Program-made: the position numbers and the translations under genes
DNA from: Chloranthus sessilifolius
Lineage: Eukaryota; Streptophyta; Magnoliopsida; Chloranthales; Chloranthaceae
Direction: 5' to 3'
DNA length: 64,000 bases
Assembly: GCA_021018995.1 (NCBI GenBank)
Contig: CM037596.1
Location: 69,047,367 to 69,111,366, forward strand
Shown: in pieces, positions 8,964-20,250 of the stretch
Layout of the letters: every line of letters starts with the position of its first letter
Numbering within the stretch: the first letter of the stretch is position 1
Notes under the pieces: model-generated
Database searches by the model: none
The model's input: only the letters and a program-made list of their open reading frames with translations
What the model was told of the DNA's origin: nothing

Positions 8964-10300
8964 ATTTGACACTCTATGATAGAAGAATCGAATCACTCCA
9001 ACCTCAGCTGTCAAGAAATAGAGTATCAGTTCACCTTTGATTCAATAAAAATGTGAGGAATTTGGATATGAAAAGCACAGATATCTAATCATCACAAATT
9101 CTACTTAAGTGCACAACATTTCCAATTAGCTCACAATAAGAGGGACAACACATGTATATCAGCACTGAGCTCATCATTAATTTAAAAATCAGGTTATAGG
9201 CCATGCCTAATACATTCAACATCAGACCTAATGCTCACCAAGGCATACTCTCACAAGGGACCTTGAGGGTTTCATTTTCTCTCCAGCTCAAGAGCAGTTA
9301 CAGCCCCCAAATGGGTTTGTAAGTATGAGCGTAGGCAAAGCAACTAAATCCTGGCATCATTGGCAGGTCTTCACTATAGATTAGATAACTCCTTGTCTCT
9401 ACATGACAGCTCATTTAACTTTGGATCACAAGGTCTTTAGTTGGGTTGTAATGTGGCTTATGAATTGGGGTATAAAGAATGTAAGGTTGAAAAGGGATTC
9501 AAAGTTGAGAAATCAGTAAATGAAGGAGGTGATTCATGACTTCACCTATTTTTAGTTCAATCCTTTTCATTTTCTTTCAAAATTTTCAAACTTGAAGTGG
9601 CCAGCTTCTCCTCTTCATTATGATTTTTCCAATGAACTGCTCCTCTTGACTCCTTTCTCACTCCTCTTCATTATTGTTTTTCTTTCTTTTCTTGCATTTT
9701 TCTTTCTATTTTTTTATTTGTTTTTATTTTTATGTTTGTGACTTGCCACATCTTTCCTCAGCTGCTACACTGCTCAACTTTAGGTATCTCTTCGCTATTC
9801 ACCCAATGTTGATCCTATCTTTTCCATCTTCAGCTCCTTCTCCTTTACCTTCTGAATTCTCAGAGTGAGAGTAGGTTTCAGTCAGGTCCATAGGTTTAGG
9901 TGTAAGTACTCAGGTGTATTTTGAAAAAAATTAGAAATTCAGGCTCAACAGGTGTGTGCACAAGGGCAGTTGATTAGGATTTGGTCTGTTTAAGCTCAAA
10001 TTGTCCAAGAGAAGGCCTTGACCATTTCCTAGGTTTCATGAGTGCTTCAGTTGTTTCAACTTGGAGGTGCCTAACTTCTAGTGAGGGCATTGCCTCATCC
10101 AGTCCTTAGAGCTAGAAGAATTGCCGCAGTCACTCCTCAAAGGAAGGAATTTTTTTTGTATGCCCAACTCTCACTGGTTATGGTCTTCCATTGAACTTTT
10201 AAGTATGTCCTTACCTTTTTCCCTCTTTAATGATTCACTCAGTACTGATACTGGTTATGGTCTTCCAAACTTTTAAGTATGTCTTTAAATTTTTTTTTTT
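8964..10300 (+). other. Unidentified stretch between Tat-D and Ogre-B
   Basis: No gene recognised. The 64-codon phenylalanine-rich frame at 9674-9868 is low complexity. A short repeat of CTGGTTATGGTCTTCC plus AACTTTTAAGTATGTC occurs at about 10176-10211 and 10251-10284. The stretch could be the end of Tat-D's internal region or a separate insertion; the window does not decide. Confidence 0.4.
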
Positions 10301-10850
10301 CTTCATTTCTTTTTTCAACAGTCACGACATTGACGTCGATTCCATCATAGCCGGCTGGATGGGGTTCTGGTGTCGTCTCACAACTCGGCTTGTGTTGACT
10401 TAATAGATATTATGATTGCTTGTAAACCTAAAAGAGGGCTTTTTTCAGGGTGTAGCTTGGCCATGGGTTAGGTTAGGATTTTGAAGGTATGCTGGGCTAA
10501 AAGGGTTTCCTTGATATGGCTTCAGTTTTCTCAACATACTTCGTTCCTTGAGGGTTTTATTGTACATGCCCCGTGATTCTTTTATTTTTTTCTTTTTCCT
10601 TTATCTTATTTCAGGCAAACTCTTTTTTGAGGTTTTACATTTCTGATTTTTTTGGATTTTGATGGTAACTTTACTTCCTTTTTTTGTATATATACACACA
10701 AATTTTTTGGGAAAGGGGTTTACTTTGAAAAAAAGGCCCAGGCTCAAATGGGATAGCAAAGGATATCATCATTTCTAGGGAGGCTTTTTGGCTCTTGTGC
10801 TTGAAATGATGGCCTCTTTTGAGTAATTCTTAAGCAGCCACGCATCTATT
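10301..10850 (-). other. Ogre-B 3' noncoding region
   Basis: Noncoding. The reverse strand carries the same blocks as Ogre-A 1163-1715 and Ogre-C 48720-49300, such as the stretch around CCCAGCATACCTTCAAAATC. It ends before the hairpin array seen in the other two copies. Confidence 0.8.
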
Positions 10851-12010
10851 TCACCAATACTTACCTTGACGTGATAGACTAAGAGTAAAACTATTGGACG
10901 TATCCAGCGTTGATGGGCTCAGGAAGATGATCTCCGTCCATGGTGGCGAGGCGGATGGCATATCCCGGTAGTACTTCTCGAATGACATAAGGTCCTTCCC
11001 AGTTTGGCTTGAACTTGCCTCTCGAATCGGCATGGAGGGATGGGAAGATCTTCTTCAATACAGTGTCTCCTACCTTTAGATCTCGACCGCAGACACATTT
11101 ATTGTAAGCACGTGCGATTCGCCCCTAGTAAACTTGAGTGTGACATAAGGCTATGAGTCTCTTCTCGTCTAATAAGTTTAATTGTTCGAAGCGGGACCAC
11201 TCTCTCTCTCTCTCGACTTCGGGTAAGCCCGATTCCATGAGAATTTGAAGTGAGGGTACTTCAACCTCAACTGGAAGGATGGCCTCGGTTCCATACACAA
11301 GGGAGAACAGTGTTGCCCCTATAGCAGTACAGATCGACGTTCTGTAGGCCCATAAAGCAAACGACAACATTTCGTTCTGATCTTGATAAGTGACCACCAT
11401 CTTCTCTAGGATGCGGATGACCGTCTTGTTAGCAGCTTCCACAACTCCATTAGTTTAAGGCTGATAAGGGGACGAGTGACGGTGCTTGATCTTGTATTAC
11501 TCACAGAAAGCTCGGATACGCTTATTCACAAAATTGGTGTCATTGTCCGTGATGATATCTTTGGGTACTCCAAATCGGCACACAATATTACTCTTAAGGA
11601 ACTTCTCAATGTGACTGGCCATGATGTCGGCATATGACACCGCTTCTACCCATTTAGTGAAGTATTCAATGGCGACGAGGATGAACTGATGTTCATTTGA
11701 TGCTTTCGGATTAATCATTCCGATGAGGAGTGGTCATGGAGTGTAGATCAATGGCAGGAGCGTATATCAGACTGGAGTGTTCTTGACACTTGTAGCATTT
11801 TTGGACATGTTTGTAGAATCTAATTCCATAGTGGTCCAAAAGTATCCCTACCATAAAATTTTCTTAGCAAGCATGTGACCGCTGACGTGGGCTTCGCATA
11901 CACCTTCGTGGATCTCCTTTATGATGTTTGTCGCTTCACTTTCAGTAAGGCACTTGAGTAAGATGTTGTTGTACGATCGCTTATAAAGGCACTCCCCGCA
12001 AATGACGTAG
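10851..12010 (-). pseudogene. Ogre-B integrase
   Basis: Integrase remains in minus orientation. The HHCC zinc region lies near 11850-11990 (GHMLAKKILW). The catalytic core lies at 11497-11718 (HQFILVAIEYFTKWVEA, then FGVPKDIITDNDTNFVNK with the second catalytic aspartate). The stretch carrying the glutamate helix and C-terminal domain follows at 10851-11442 (MEAANKTVIRILEKM, then the PVEVEVPSLQIL motif). No chromodomain follows, as expected for Tat rather than chromovirus elements. Broken in a few places. Confidence 0.88.
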
Positions 12011-12640
12011 CCTGCCGCTAGACGTTGAATGGTTCGTCGGTCAGTCTTGGGTGTTTTCTCAGGGAAAGTTAGGGTCTCGAGGAAATTCTTGGTATATGAG
12101 AACCAAGGTGGCTCATCATCAGGCTTCATAGGTTCCTCAATATGGAGGCAGAAGGCCAGTTCATTCCTCTGCTCGATCATGATCGGCTTCATCTCACCAC
12201 CGTATGAGATTTCTATCATTGACGCCAAAGTTGCTAGTGCATTAGCAAAGCAATTCCTTATCCGAGGGACATATGATAATGTCACATCTTGGAAGCAAGC
12301 TATCAAGTCCTCGAGGTGCACATGGTAAGGGATCAGTTTCTCATCTTTCATCTTCTAGTCATCGTTCGTCTGGCATATGATTAACTGCGAATTACCAAAC
12401 ACGTGGAGGTGAGCTATATTTAGATCGAGAGCCGCCTGCAGACCAACGGTACAAGCTTCATATTCAGCCATGTTGTTTGTGCAAGGAAAGTTGAGCTTGA
12501 TAGACACGGGTGCGTGGGATCCTTTCGGCAAAATCAGAATGGCGCCAACTCCCTGACCTTCTGCATTAGCTGCCTCGTTAAAGTGCATCACCCAAGAATC
12601 TTCTGCTTCTTCTGTATCATCTTCTGTCATAAAAAGGATG
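12011..12640 (-). pseudogene. Ogre-B second RNase H (archaeal-type, aRNH)
   Basis: Downstream of the usual RNase H comes a second RNase H-like domain: WVMHFNEAANAEGQGVGAIL, then CTNNMAEYEACTVGL and HVFGNSQLIICQ, then FANALATLASM near its end. The NMAEYEA motif is typical of the additional archaeal-type RNase H known from Tat-lineage plant elements. RNase H removes the RNA strand during reverse transcription. Having two RNase H domains is the main reason for the Tat/Ogre assignment. Present also in Ogre-C at 47700-48170. Confidence 0.82.
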
Positions 12641-13370
12641 TCCTCATCAGGGAATTTAGTTCTCAAAGGCTCATAATCTGGCAGAGGATTGTCGGCAAGA
12701 TGATCGGCGAGTGCCTGCCCCTTAATCGACTTCTGAGTGACGTACGTGATGTCGAACTCAGATAATAAAAGCTGCCAGCATGCAGTCCACCTAGTAAGAG
12801 CGGGCTTCTCGAACAGGTATTTCAATGGATCCATTCTAGCCAGAAGTAGAATGGCCTGAGATAACAAGTAATGGCGGAGCCTCTAAGTAGCCCATACAAG
12901 AGCCACGCATGCTTTCTCCAGATGAGAATAGCGCATTTCATAATCAATAAACTTCTTACTTAGATAGTAAATGGCCTGCTCTCTTCTTCTTGTCTCGTCA
13001 TGCTGCCCTAAGACACATCCCATCGAGACTTTCGTCGTGGAGAGATACATCAAGAGTGGTCTCCTTGGCTCGAGTGCTACCAACACAGGTGGGTTAAGGA
13101 GGTAGCTTTTGATTTTATCGAATGCTGCCTGACAGTCATCGCTCCATTCAACGAGCGAGTTCTTCCTTAGTAGTTTGAAGATCGGTGTGCAGATTGGAGT
13201 TAGTTGTGCAATGAACCGACTGATATATTGTATTCTGCCTAAGAACCCTCTGACCACTTTCTCAGTAGATGGCAGGGGCATTTCTATGATAGCTTTGACT
13301 TTAACTGGGTCGACCTTGATCCCTCTCCTGCTGACGATGAACCCTAACAATTTTTCGGACATAGCGCCAA
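12641..13370 (-). pseudogene. Ogre-B first RNase H and RT connection
   Basis: Open minus-strand stretches carrying the RT thumb/connection and the gypsy RNase H: KLLGFIVSRRGIKVDPVKVK, then VRGFLGRIQYISRFIAQLTP, PLLMYLSTTKVSMGCVLGQ, EQAIYYLSKKF and THE-like YSHLEKACVALVWA. This is the normal order after the RT palm. The linker to the second RNase H carries WQLLLSEFDITYV and KGQALADHLA. Confidence 0.85.
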
Positions 13371-14118
13371 AAGTGCACTTCTATGGATTCAGGCATAACC
13401 TATACTTTCTCAGCCTCTCAAATAGTTTTTGGAGGTTTACCAAGTGATTGCCTTGCTCCGGTGACTTGGCTATCATATCGTCGATGTACACCTCAATCTC
13501 TCGGTGCATCATGTCATGAAACAGTGCGGTCATAGCTTTCTGGTATGTTGCACTGACATTCTTTAGGCCAAACGGCATGACTTGATAGTAAAAGGTTCCC
13601 CATGGAATAATAAATGCAGTCTTCTCCCGATCGGCCTCTGCCATCTTTATCTGATTGTACCCTGAGAATCCATCCATAAATGAATGCATCCTATGCTTAG
13701 CAGTGTTATCGACCAAGATGTCGATGTGTGGTAGTGGGAAATCATCCTTCGGGCTTGCCCTGTTCAAATTGCAAAAATCGATGCACATGTGGACCTTTCC
13801 ATCCTTCTTCGGCACCGGCATAATATTGGCTAGCCACTGTGGGTACTTGGATACCATGAGAAACCACGCGTCATACTGCTTGATGACTTCATCTTTGACT
13901 TTCAACATCCATTTTGGTCGGAGACGCCTCAGCTTCTGCTTGACTGGCTTCATATCAGGATAGAGGGGCAACTCATGCTCGACCAAATCGCTATCCAGAC
14001 CAGGCATGTCCTTGTATGACCAGGCAAAAACATCTTCGTATGATCGAAGGAAGTGGATCATGCCTTTTCTTTCTTCGGGAGACAGTAACATTCTGATCTT
14101 GGTTATTCTGGGAATCAC
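13371..14118 (-). CDS. Ogre-B reverse transcriptase
   Basis: Well-kept RT domain, open for 245 codons. It reads LVEHELPLYPDMKPVKQKLR at the entry, then MPVPKKDGKVHMCIDFCNLN, then FMDGFSGYNQIKMAEADREK, the first catalytic aspartate block. PWGTFYYQVMPFGLKN and the active-site motif EVYIDDMIAKS follow. The enzyme copies element RNA into DNA from the tRNA primer. It sits directly after the intron and an acidic linker (LSPEERKGMIHFLRSYEDVF). Ogre-C has the same domain at 46207-47108. Confidence 0.92.
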
Positions 14119-14267
14119 CTCAGTCCCTAGATTGATATCCTCTGTCTCTTCGACAACAGGGGTAGGGCCATGCTCAAAGTCGGCGAATCAGTCAAGGAGC
14201 TCATTGGGGAGCTCCTCCAAAGGACTATCCTCGTCCAGACTCGTAACTCCTACCTCTTCTTGTATTT

Positions 14268-14594
14268 CTACAGGAAAGGGGTCGATTTTACGTGGGACGG
14301 GTATTTTGGTTAAGGCATCATTTTGTGCGATTTTCTCTGGAATTTTAAATGACGATATTTTTAGACTTTGGATTTTTTCAATGTTTTTGGGATTTTATAT
14401 TTTTTCCATGTTTTTGAGATTTTGGTTTTCTTCGGAGATGGACCCTTGGCAAGGCGGGTTACTATATATACAAGGTATTGCTTGCCAAGGGCTTATCTCA
14501 CTTTTTATAGGTTATTTTTTTTTGGGAAATAGGTGCCAAAATTTAGGCCACTCCCTGCTTCTAGAGTTTAGGGAAAAGATGCCTAGTTGCGTAC
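14268..14594 (-). other. Ogre-B intron between protease and RT
   Basis: Ogre elements are known to carry a spliced intron between the gag-pro and RT-containing parts. On the minus strand the acceptor CCCCTTTCCTGTAG ends at 14268 and is identical in Ogre-C. The donor position, by alignment with Ogre-C, is TTAG/GTACGC at 14594. The interior is non-coding and T-rich. Length 327 bases, against 291 in Ogre-C. Splicing is known for the family; use in this copy is inferred. Confidence 0.7.
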
Positions 14595-14952
14595 CTAAGA
14601 GGCTGCTCTTTTACCTGTTTGGATAGAGGGTGTTGACTGATATGGCTCATTGGAGTCAGCCTCCATCATATTGATCCCTATTTCGTCTGAGATGATATCC
14701 TTAAACGTCAATACCACTTTGTGGTGATTTACCACAGGGGGTGTTTGTTCAGGTACTGGTCGTCGTTCCTTGAAGAGGGACAACACAGCTAAATCTATTT
14801 CCAGGCTGGGAAGGGAGATCTGGGGATTGGTGGGATGTATAGGGGCTGTGAGTTTGTGTGGGGTCAAATGGGTTACCCCATTTCGATTAATCTTTACGAC
14901 CCCATCGCTGACAAAGGAATCTCGGATGTGCGGCTAGGGTGAGGTTTCTTTT

Positions 14953-15801
14953 CTATATTGATTCCTCGAGCTCTTGCCACTGGGCGACCCTGGCTTTTTC
15001 TTTGGCCTCTCGGACCTCTTCCTCTGTGGGCTTGTACCCTATCCCAAATCTTACTTTCTGTCCCTTAGCCACCACTGGCTCTCTTCTGCCTTGTAATCTG
15101 GGCCTGAGTCCTCGGCCTTTCTGGTAGCCCCACTTTTGGAGCATAACCACCGCTGCTACCATACCGCCTCCTGTTTTAGGCATGATGCCCTCAATGGGCT
15201 TCGGGAGTATCGCTGACACCTCATATTCAAAATTGTGGAGGTCGACGTCCTCAGTGGTGTGCGGTATATCCAACACATTAGGTTTTTTGATGCTATTGGC
15301 GGCTTTTTCTTTCTCGTTGTGCCCCTCACCAATGATTGTAATAATTTTATACTCAGACACAAACTTGAGTTTCTGGTGTAAAGTGGAAGGTATGGCTCCG
15401 ACCTCGTGCAGCCACGAGTGCCCCAACAATAGATTAAATGAAGATTTGATATCCATGACTTGAAACAAGATGGAAAAGGTCATTGGCCCTATCAACAGCT
15501 CAAGATCAACTTCTCCCATTATTTCTCTCCTGGTATTATCAAACCCTCTTGCGCTGGTTCTGGTGGGCCTCAGCATACATGGATCCACCCCGATCTTAGT
15601 GGCGGTTCTTAACGGGCATATGTTCAGAGCCGACCCATTATCAATTAGAACCAAGGGAATTATCATGTTCTCATATTTGACAGTAATGTTGAGGGATTTA
15701 GCATGACTGTTTCCCTCCTCTGGCAGATCCGCATCCGAAAATGAAATGGCATTGGGTGCCATCACCTGTCCGATTATTTGCCCAACCTCGTCTGGGCTCA
15801 C
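14953..15801 (-). CDS. Ogre-B protease with G-patch
   Basis: Open frame of 282 codons. The retropepsin part has VTPDEVGQ-like entry residues, then VLIDNGSALNICPLRTA (DNGS at the active-site position, DTG-like), EVDLELLIGPMTFSILFQVM and SFNLLLGHSWLHEVGAIPS. The last third is a G-patch: MLQKWGYQKGRGLRPRLQGR. Protease followed by G-patch also occurs in some animal betaretroviruses, and here in all three readable Tat-type elements. The frame lies upstream of the intron. Confidence 0.85.
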   Translation of the reverse strand: MSPDEVGQIIGQVMAPNAISFSDADLPEEGNSHAKSLNITVKYENMIIPLVLIDNGSALNICPLRTATKIGVDPCMLRPTRTSARGFDNTRREIMGEVDLELLIGPMTFSILFQVMDIKSSFNLLLGHSWLHEVGAIPSTLHQKLKFVSEYKIITIIGEGHNEKEKAANSIKKPNVLDIPHTTEDVDLHNFEYEVSAILPKPIEGIMPKTGGGMVAAVVMLQKWGYQKGRGLRPRLQGRREPVVAKGQKVRFGIGYKPTEEEVREAKEKARVAQWQELEESI

Positions 15802-16494
15802 CTATTGGGACACTTAGGTAATCTTTAATTCCCCCATTAGAGCTTGGAAATAGAGTGGGGACGTCATCAAAAGATCCCAGACAGTGATATGGGTTGGCAT
15901 CCTTCTTAATTAAGTCTCGAGAATGTGCTCCCAACTCATCTTCTCAAACGGGTGGACTGCACTGTCCTTCTTCCCCTTTGGCCGTGTTAGTGCTGATGTA
16001 GTTGTTACCTCAGGCTGTTTCGAGATTCTTCCTGATCTGGTAACGAAGTCTACTGCCCCCTCCCTACTGTTGCTGTCGGCGTTAGCATTGGTTTGCTCAT
16101 AGCTTAGCGGGACCTGATGTAGATCATAGGTTGGTCCTGAGAGCTGGAATGGTATGGTTGCTAGTACCTGAAGTGTATGTACTGATGGCTCTGGGAGGGT
16201 AGGTAAGAACTGACTTACCTCAGTGATGGATGGGTGGGTGGCAAAATTGGGGCCAGGTAGGGGTGGTGAAGTTTAACGGTTGTTGCACTAGGGGTAGTGG
16301 GGTGGGCATAGGCCATTGGTAGTCAATGGGTGCGGGCGGAGGATTGATAGGGGTGGTAGAGTTTTTGGGTGGTTGAAATGGGGATAATGGGGTGGGTGTA
16401 GGCCACTGGTAATTGATGGGTGTAGGTGTAGGATTGGGGGCCTGATGGCTTATTGGGTAATTCAAGGGGGTGGTGGAATATTGTTGATACGCAT
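15802..16494 (-). pseudogene. Ogre-B proline-rich linker
   Basis: Low-complexity proline/threonine/asparagine-rich coding remains between zinc knuckle and protease (for example NYPISHQAPNPTPTPINYQW). Two near-copies of a roughly 80-base unit lie at about 16260-16450. No domain. Confidence 0.5.
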
Positions 16495-17070
16495 TTATTT
16501 GTACGTAGTTGATGGGGTGGGTGATGGGAAATAGGCCCTAAGATCTAGGGGTTCAACTGCTGGTATAGGGGTAGGAAAATAATCTGCCAGATTCAGGGGC
16601 TCAACCACCCCAATGGTTCTCTCTTCTTGGTCTCGCTGCCAGGGGACCATAAAATTTTCTCTGTTACTGATATAATTAGAGGGGTCAAATTCATACTCTT
16701 CCTCAATTTCCTCTACCATCCCTATGGTGGGTTTGGGACCTGCTATTCCGATAAGGTGTGGGGCTAGTGGCACCTGGTGAATATTCACATGCTGAGAAGG
16801 TGTAGGTGGACTGATTTTTTTGGCGTCAATCAAATCTTGGATTGCGTGCTTCAATGGGAAGCAGCGATCGATTGGGTGGCCCGGACCCTGATGGAAATTG
16901 CAATGAGTATTGGGGTCAAAATTATATGGAATCAAATTGGGAGGAGGTCGTGGTTGGAGAATAGTTATTAAACCCTTTTCAATTAATAATGGTAAAAGGA
17001 CACTCAGGGATTGCCCCAAGGGAGTAAAGACTTGATCATAACGGGCTCTCCTCTCTGGGGTCATTTGCAT
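16495..17070 (-). CDS. Ogre-B gag zinc-knuckle region
   Basis: Open frame of 191 codons with the nucleocapsid-like segment CNFHQGPGHPIDRCFPLKHA, a CCHC variant conserved in Tat-lineage gag. Before it come LGQSLSVLLPLLIEKGLITI and RPPPNLIPYNFDPN; after it are repeated YFPTP boxes (LADYFPTPIPAVEPLDLRAY). Nucleocapsid would bind the genomic RNA. The same arrangement is at 42967-43446 in Ogre-C. Confidence 0.8.
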   Translation of the reverse strand: MQMTPERRARYDQVFTPLGQSLSVLLPLLIEKGLITILQPRPPPNLIPYNFDPNTHCNFHQGPGHPIDRCFPLKHAIQDLIDAKKISPPTPSQHVNIHQVPLAPHLIGIAGPKPTIGMVEEIEEEYEFDPSNYISNRENFMVPWQRDQEERTIGVVEPLNLADYFPTPIPAVEPLDLRAYFPSPTPSTTYK

Positions 17071-17199
17071 TCCCTGCCCATTCCCGGCTCTCTGTACTGG
17101 CCCTGTCCTGACGGGAGTTGGTTGTGCTGGTTGAAATTAGAATGAGGTTACGTTATTATTGGGCCTGGTATTGGCAATGTTTTGAACATCGGCCCCTGT

Positions 17200-17840
17200 C
17201 CTCTTCTTAGTTCTTTGTTATGAAAATCTCCTAACCCCACTGGGTCCGCTCGGCATGTTCTTATTTAGACGGCCCTCCCTGATGGCATCCTCACATCAGT
17301 TAGCATTTCTCACCAGATCAACAAAGCTGGACTGCTGCTGGTACACTAAAAAGTTTGAGATCACTGGCAGAGTATTCTTTGAGATCATTTCTATCTGCTC
17401 ATCATTAGGTATTCTATTTCTGACTTGAGTTGCTAGTGCCCTCCACCGCCCTAGATAATCGTTGAAGGTTTCGTTTGAGTTCTGCCTCAGACGGGCTAAA
17501 TTTGACTTACGTGGCTAAATATCCATGTTGTAAACACATTGCTCTTCGAATAAGTGGGTCAGATCTTTCCACGTCTTCATCATGGAGGGTTCAAGAGACG
17601 TGAATCACCTCAGGGCCGGACTGGTCAAACTCTTTTGAAAGACTTTTATTAGCAGTCTCTCGTCCACCCCGTACTGGCACATGTCCCCACAATAAGACTT
17701 GAGGTGTTAATCGGGTTGCCCGTGCCATTGTACTTGTCGAATACTAGCATTTTAAATTTGGGGGGTAGGGGGACCTCGGCAAACAGACACAAATCCATAA
17801 AATCTGTGGCTTGGATTTCAGCACCACCCATCTTCAACAA
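17200..17840 (-). pseudogene. Ogre-B gag capsid remains
   Basis: Capsid part of gag. The entry reads LCLFAEVPLPPKFKMLVFDK then YNGTGNPI. Downstream, remains of the conserved core, with motifs matching FTSLEPSMIKTWKDL and RWRALATQVRNRIP, are recognisable by comparison with Ogre-C 42183-43103. Broken in several places. Confidence 0.75.
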
Positions 17841-18029
17841 CTATTTCTGGATCTTGTCTAGTTGCTCCCTTAACTATTCCGATTCTTTAGACATGGGGGC
17901 TACTTTTTCAACAACTGGTCGGGACTCTCTCTGTGCTATTGGGGGTGGGGTAGCTACCGGTGGAGGATTAATAGTGGTCACTTCCCTGACATAGGCACCA
18001 CTATTTCTGATCTCGTCCTCCACATACTA

Positions 18030-19850
18030 CTAATCTATGTAAGGTGCAGTGAGGACGGGATTCTCAAACTGTTGTTGCATAGACTGGATGGGATTGGATT
18101 GAATATGGGTTGGGTGAGCCCCTTGAATGTAAGGGAGGTGTTGTGGGGTGATGGCATGAGTAGTAGTTTGGTTTAGGGGTGGGGCCTGATGGGGCCATTG
18201 GATTTGGGGGAAGGTTTGGATATGGTCTTGGGGTATGGGGCCATGGGAAAATTGGGTCGGAGGTACGGCATGGGTTTGACCCGGTTGTGAAGGTTGGGGG
18301 TGAGTGAAGTTTTGGGGGTATTGTGGTGGGTATGAGTATGGGGCTTGGGCCATGGGCTCGGGGTAGGTTTGGGCCACAAGGCCTTGATCAGGTTGGGTTT
18401 GGGTAAAGGGCATGGGATTTGGGGGATCTTGGCCTATTAGGCCTTGATGGGTATGGCCCATTAGGCTTTGGAGGGCTTGGGCCATGGGCCATTGGTGGGT
18501 ATGGGTCTGGACTATGGGCCCTTGGGGTATGTGGGCCTGGCCCACTAGGTTTTGAGGGGTATGGGCCATGGGCCGCCATGTGCCCTAGATGGCTTTGGGT
18601 CATGGGCCATTGGTGGGTATGGGCCATGGGCCGCCATGTGCCCTAGATGGCTTTGGGCCATGGGCCCTTGGGCAAGGGTTTGGGAATGGGCCCTTGGGGA
18701 TTTGGGCTTGGGCCATTGGGTTTTGCGGGGTATGACCCATGGACCATTAGTGGGTTTGGGCCATGAGCCCTTGATGGGTTTGGGCCATGGGACCTTGGGT
18801 ATGGGTGATGGGGTGTTGGGCCATTGGGCCTTGGAGATCATGGGTGATGGGGTGTTGGGCCATTGGGCCTTAGAGATCATGGGTGGTGGGGTTTTGGGCC
18901 AATGGGCCTTGGTGAATGGTAGGGTTTTGGGCTAATGGGCCTTGGGGCATGTGGGAGATGGGGTTTTAGATGGTGTGAATTATGGGGGGTTGATGGGGGT
19001 CATGGGGGAGTGAAGCATGGAGGTTGGCTAAAGTATGGGATAGATGTGTGGTGTGGATGAGGGGAGGTGTTTTGGGAAGCCTTCCATAAGGAGTAAGCTT
19101 GGAACATCTCCTCCATCATGGTGATGGAAGAAGGATCGGACGTGGGTGGTGGATTTAAGGGATGATTTGGTATAGATGGGGTGGATGTGGAGGGAAAATT
19201 GGGCATGGTAAGTGATGGGACATGGGATGGATTGAAGGAATGGGGTGAGGCATTGGCAAAGGGGGATGGGTTGGGGATGTTTAAGGGTGATGGAGGGTAA
19301 AGTGTGGGTGTTTGAGAAAAATCAGGCATGGCCCCAGTAAAAATGGGCATGACCCGAGTAGATGGGGGGGCTTGTGGGGGTCGGAGGTGACATAGGTAAA
19401 TGAGGGTGGATTGGGCCTATATGGGGAGGGTGGAAAATGGGGCATGGATGTGGATTGGGAAAAGGGGGTTGGGTTTGTCATGAATGTGGATGGGAAAGGT
19501 GTTGGATTGGGCATGAATATGGGAGGGAGAATGGGCATGGTTTGTGCAAAAGATGGGGAATGGGGGGGGGGGGTGATTTCGGATAGTTTGGGGGTAGTGG
19601 TTGGGAAAATTGTGGCGCCAAATGGGCAGATAACGGTAAAGGGGGGTTGGGTGAGGGGGATGATGGACAAAACTTCTCCTGAATGGGAGTGGGTTGGAGA
19701 ATGTGGCAGAGATGAGTCGGGATCAACGTAAGCCGGTCCACTACCCACGACATTCTACGGGAACGGGTTGGGTAAGGGTGCCTTGGATAAGGCCCAAAAA
19801 TCCTCCTCCTTCTTCCCCTATGGGATAGTGGAGGGCAAGATGATGCCATT
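18030..19850 (-). pseudogene. Ogre-B proline/glutamine-rich gag N-terminal region
   Basis: Long low-complexity coding remains. The entry is arginine-rich, RGRRRRIFGPYPRHPYPTRS, matching RRRRTRKVFGRYPRHRYNTR in Ogre-C at 40317 onward. After that come serine/proline-rich and then GGCCCA-rich stretches (18400-18940) encoding proline, glutamine, histidine and alanine. The conserved arginine-rich entry in two copies suggests a genuine N-terminal gag or ORF1 extension, which Ogre elements are known for. Function unknown. Glycine-rich frames on the plus strand here are shadows. Confidence 0.65.
18400..18940. repeat. GGCCCA/TGGGCC-rich tandem repeats in Ogre-B gag
   Basis: Nested short repeats of GGGCCATGGGCC type. 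A 58-base unit is duplicated at about 18557-18668, and a unit of about 49 bases is repeated three to four times at about 18800-18940. Ogre-C has an independently expanded version at 41200-41720. Confidence 0.75.
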
Positions 19851-20250
19851 GTGTCGGCACCACAAACTATATATATATATATATTTTTGGGTTTTGATTA
19901 TATATATATTTTTTGAATTTTTTTTTAAAAGTTTTGAAAAATAAAGTTTCGAGGTCTTGGAATTCCCTTTTTGGGTGGCTCTCGTACCTTAATTCAAGAC
20001 TTGTGGCAATGATTTCGACGCACTTCGAAAGAATTGAAGGAGAACTTTTGATCTATTAAAGGCACAAATATCGAGACAAACAATCCAATCTCTCGAAATG
20101 AGCCAAAAAGAAGTTGCCCCTTTTGACCGGTGGGGGCGTATTGGGTGTCGGAGATGGCGGGGCCTAAACAAGGCACTAAGTACACTGATCAGGGGACTTG
20201 GGAGGTGAAGAAGGCCACAGATTCGGGCTGGAGTGCTGTTAACTAGACCT

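Larger units (their letters stand above)
2171..10300 (+). mobile_element. Tat-D, left part (Tat-lineage Ty3/gypsy)
   Basis: LTR retrotransposon inserted in Ogre-A. Parts: a 2.4 kb 5' LTR, a primer binding site, gag remains, a protease frame with a following G-patch-like segment, and then 1.3 kb I cannot identify before Ogre-B begins. The last 506 bases of its 3' LTR lie at 22154-22659. No reverse transcriptase of its own is recognisable in the visible part, so it may be a non-autonomous Tat relative, but this is inference. Coding parts are broken in several places. The right limit of this part is approximate. Confidence 0.8.

Noticed and set aside
9674-9868. Phenylalanine-rich frame suggestive of a membrane protein
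   Set aside because: T-rich low complexity with no relatives or gene context.
18552-18935. Glycine/tryptophan-rich plus-strand frame opposite Ogre-B gag
   Set aside because: Shadow of GGCCCA repeats; coding direction is set by the arginine-rich and capsid parts on the minus strand.
19411-19731. Glycine/valine-rich plus-strand frame of 106 codons
   Set aside because: Opposite to the proline-rich Ogre-B gag region with no independent support.
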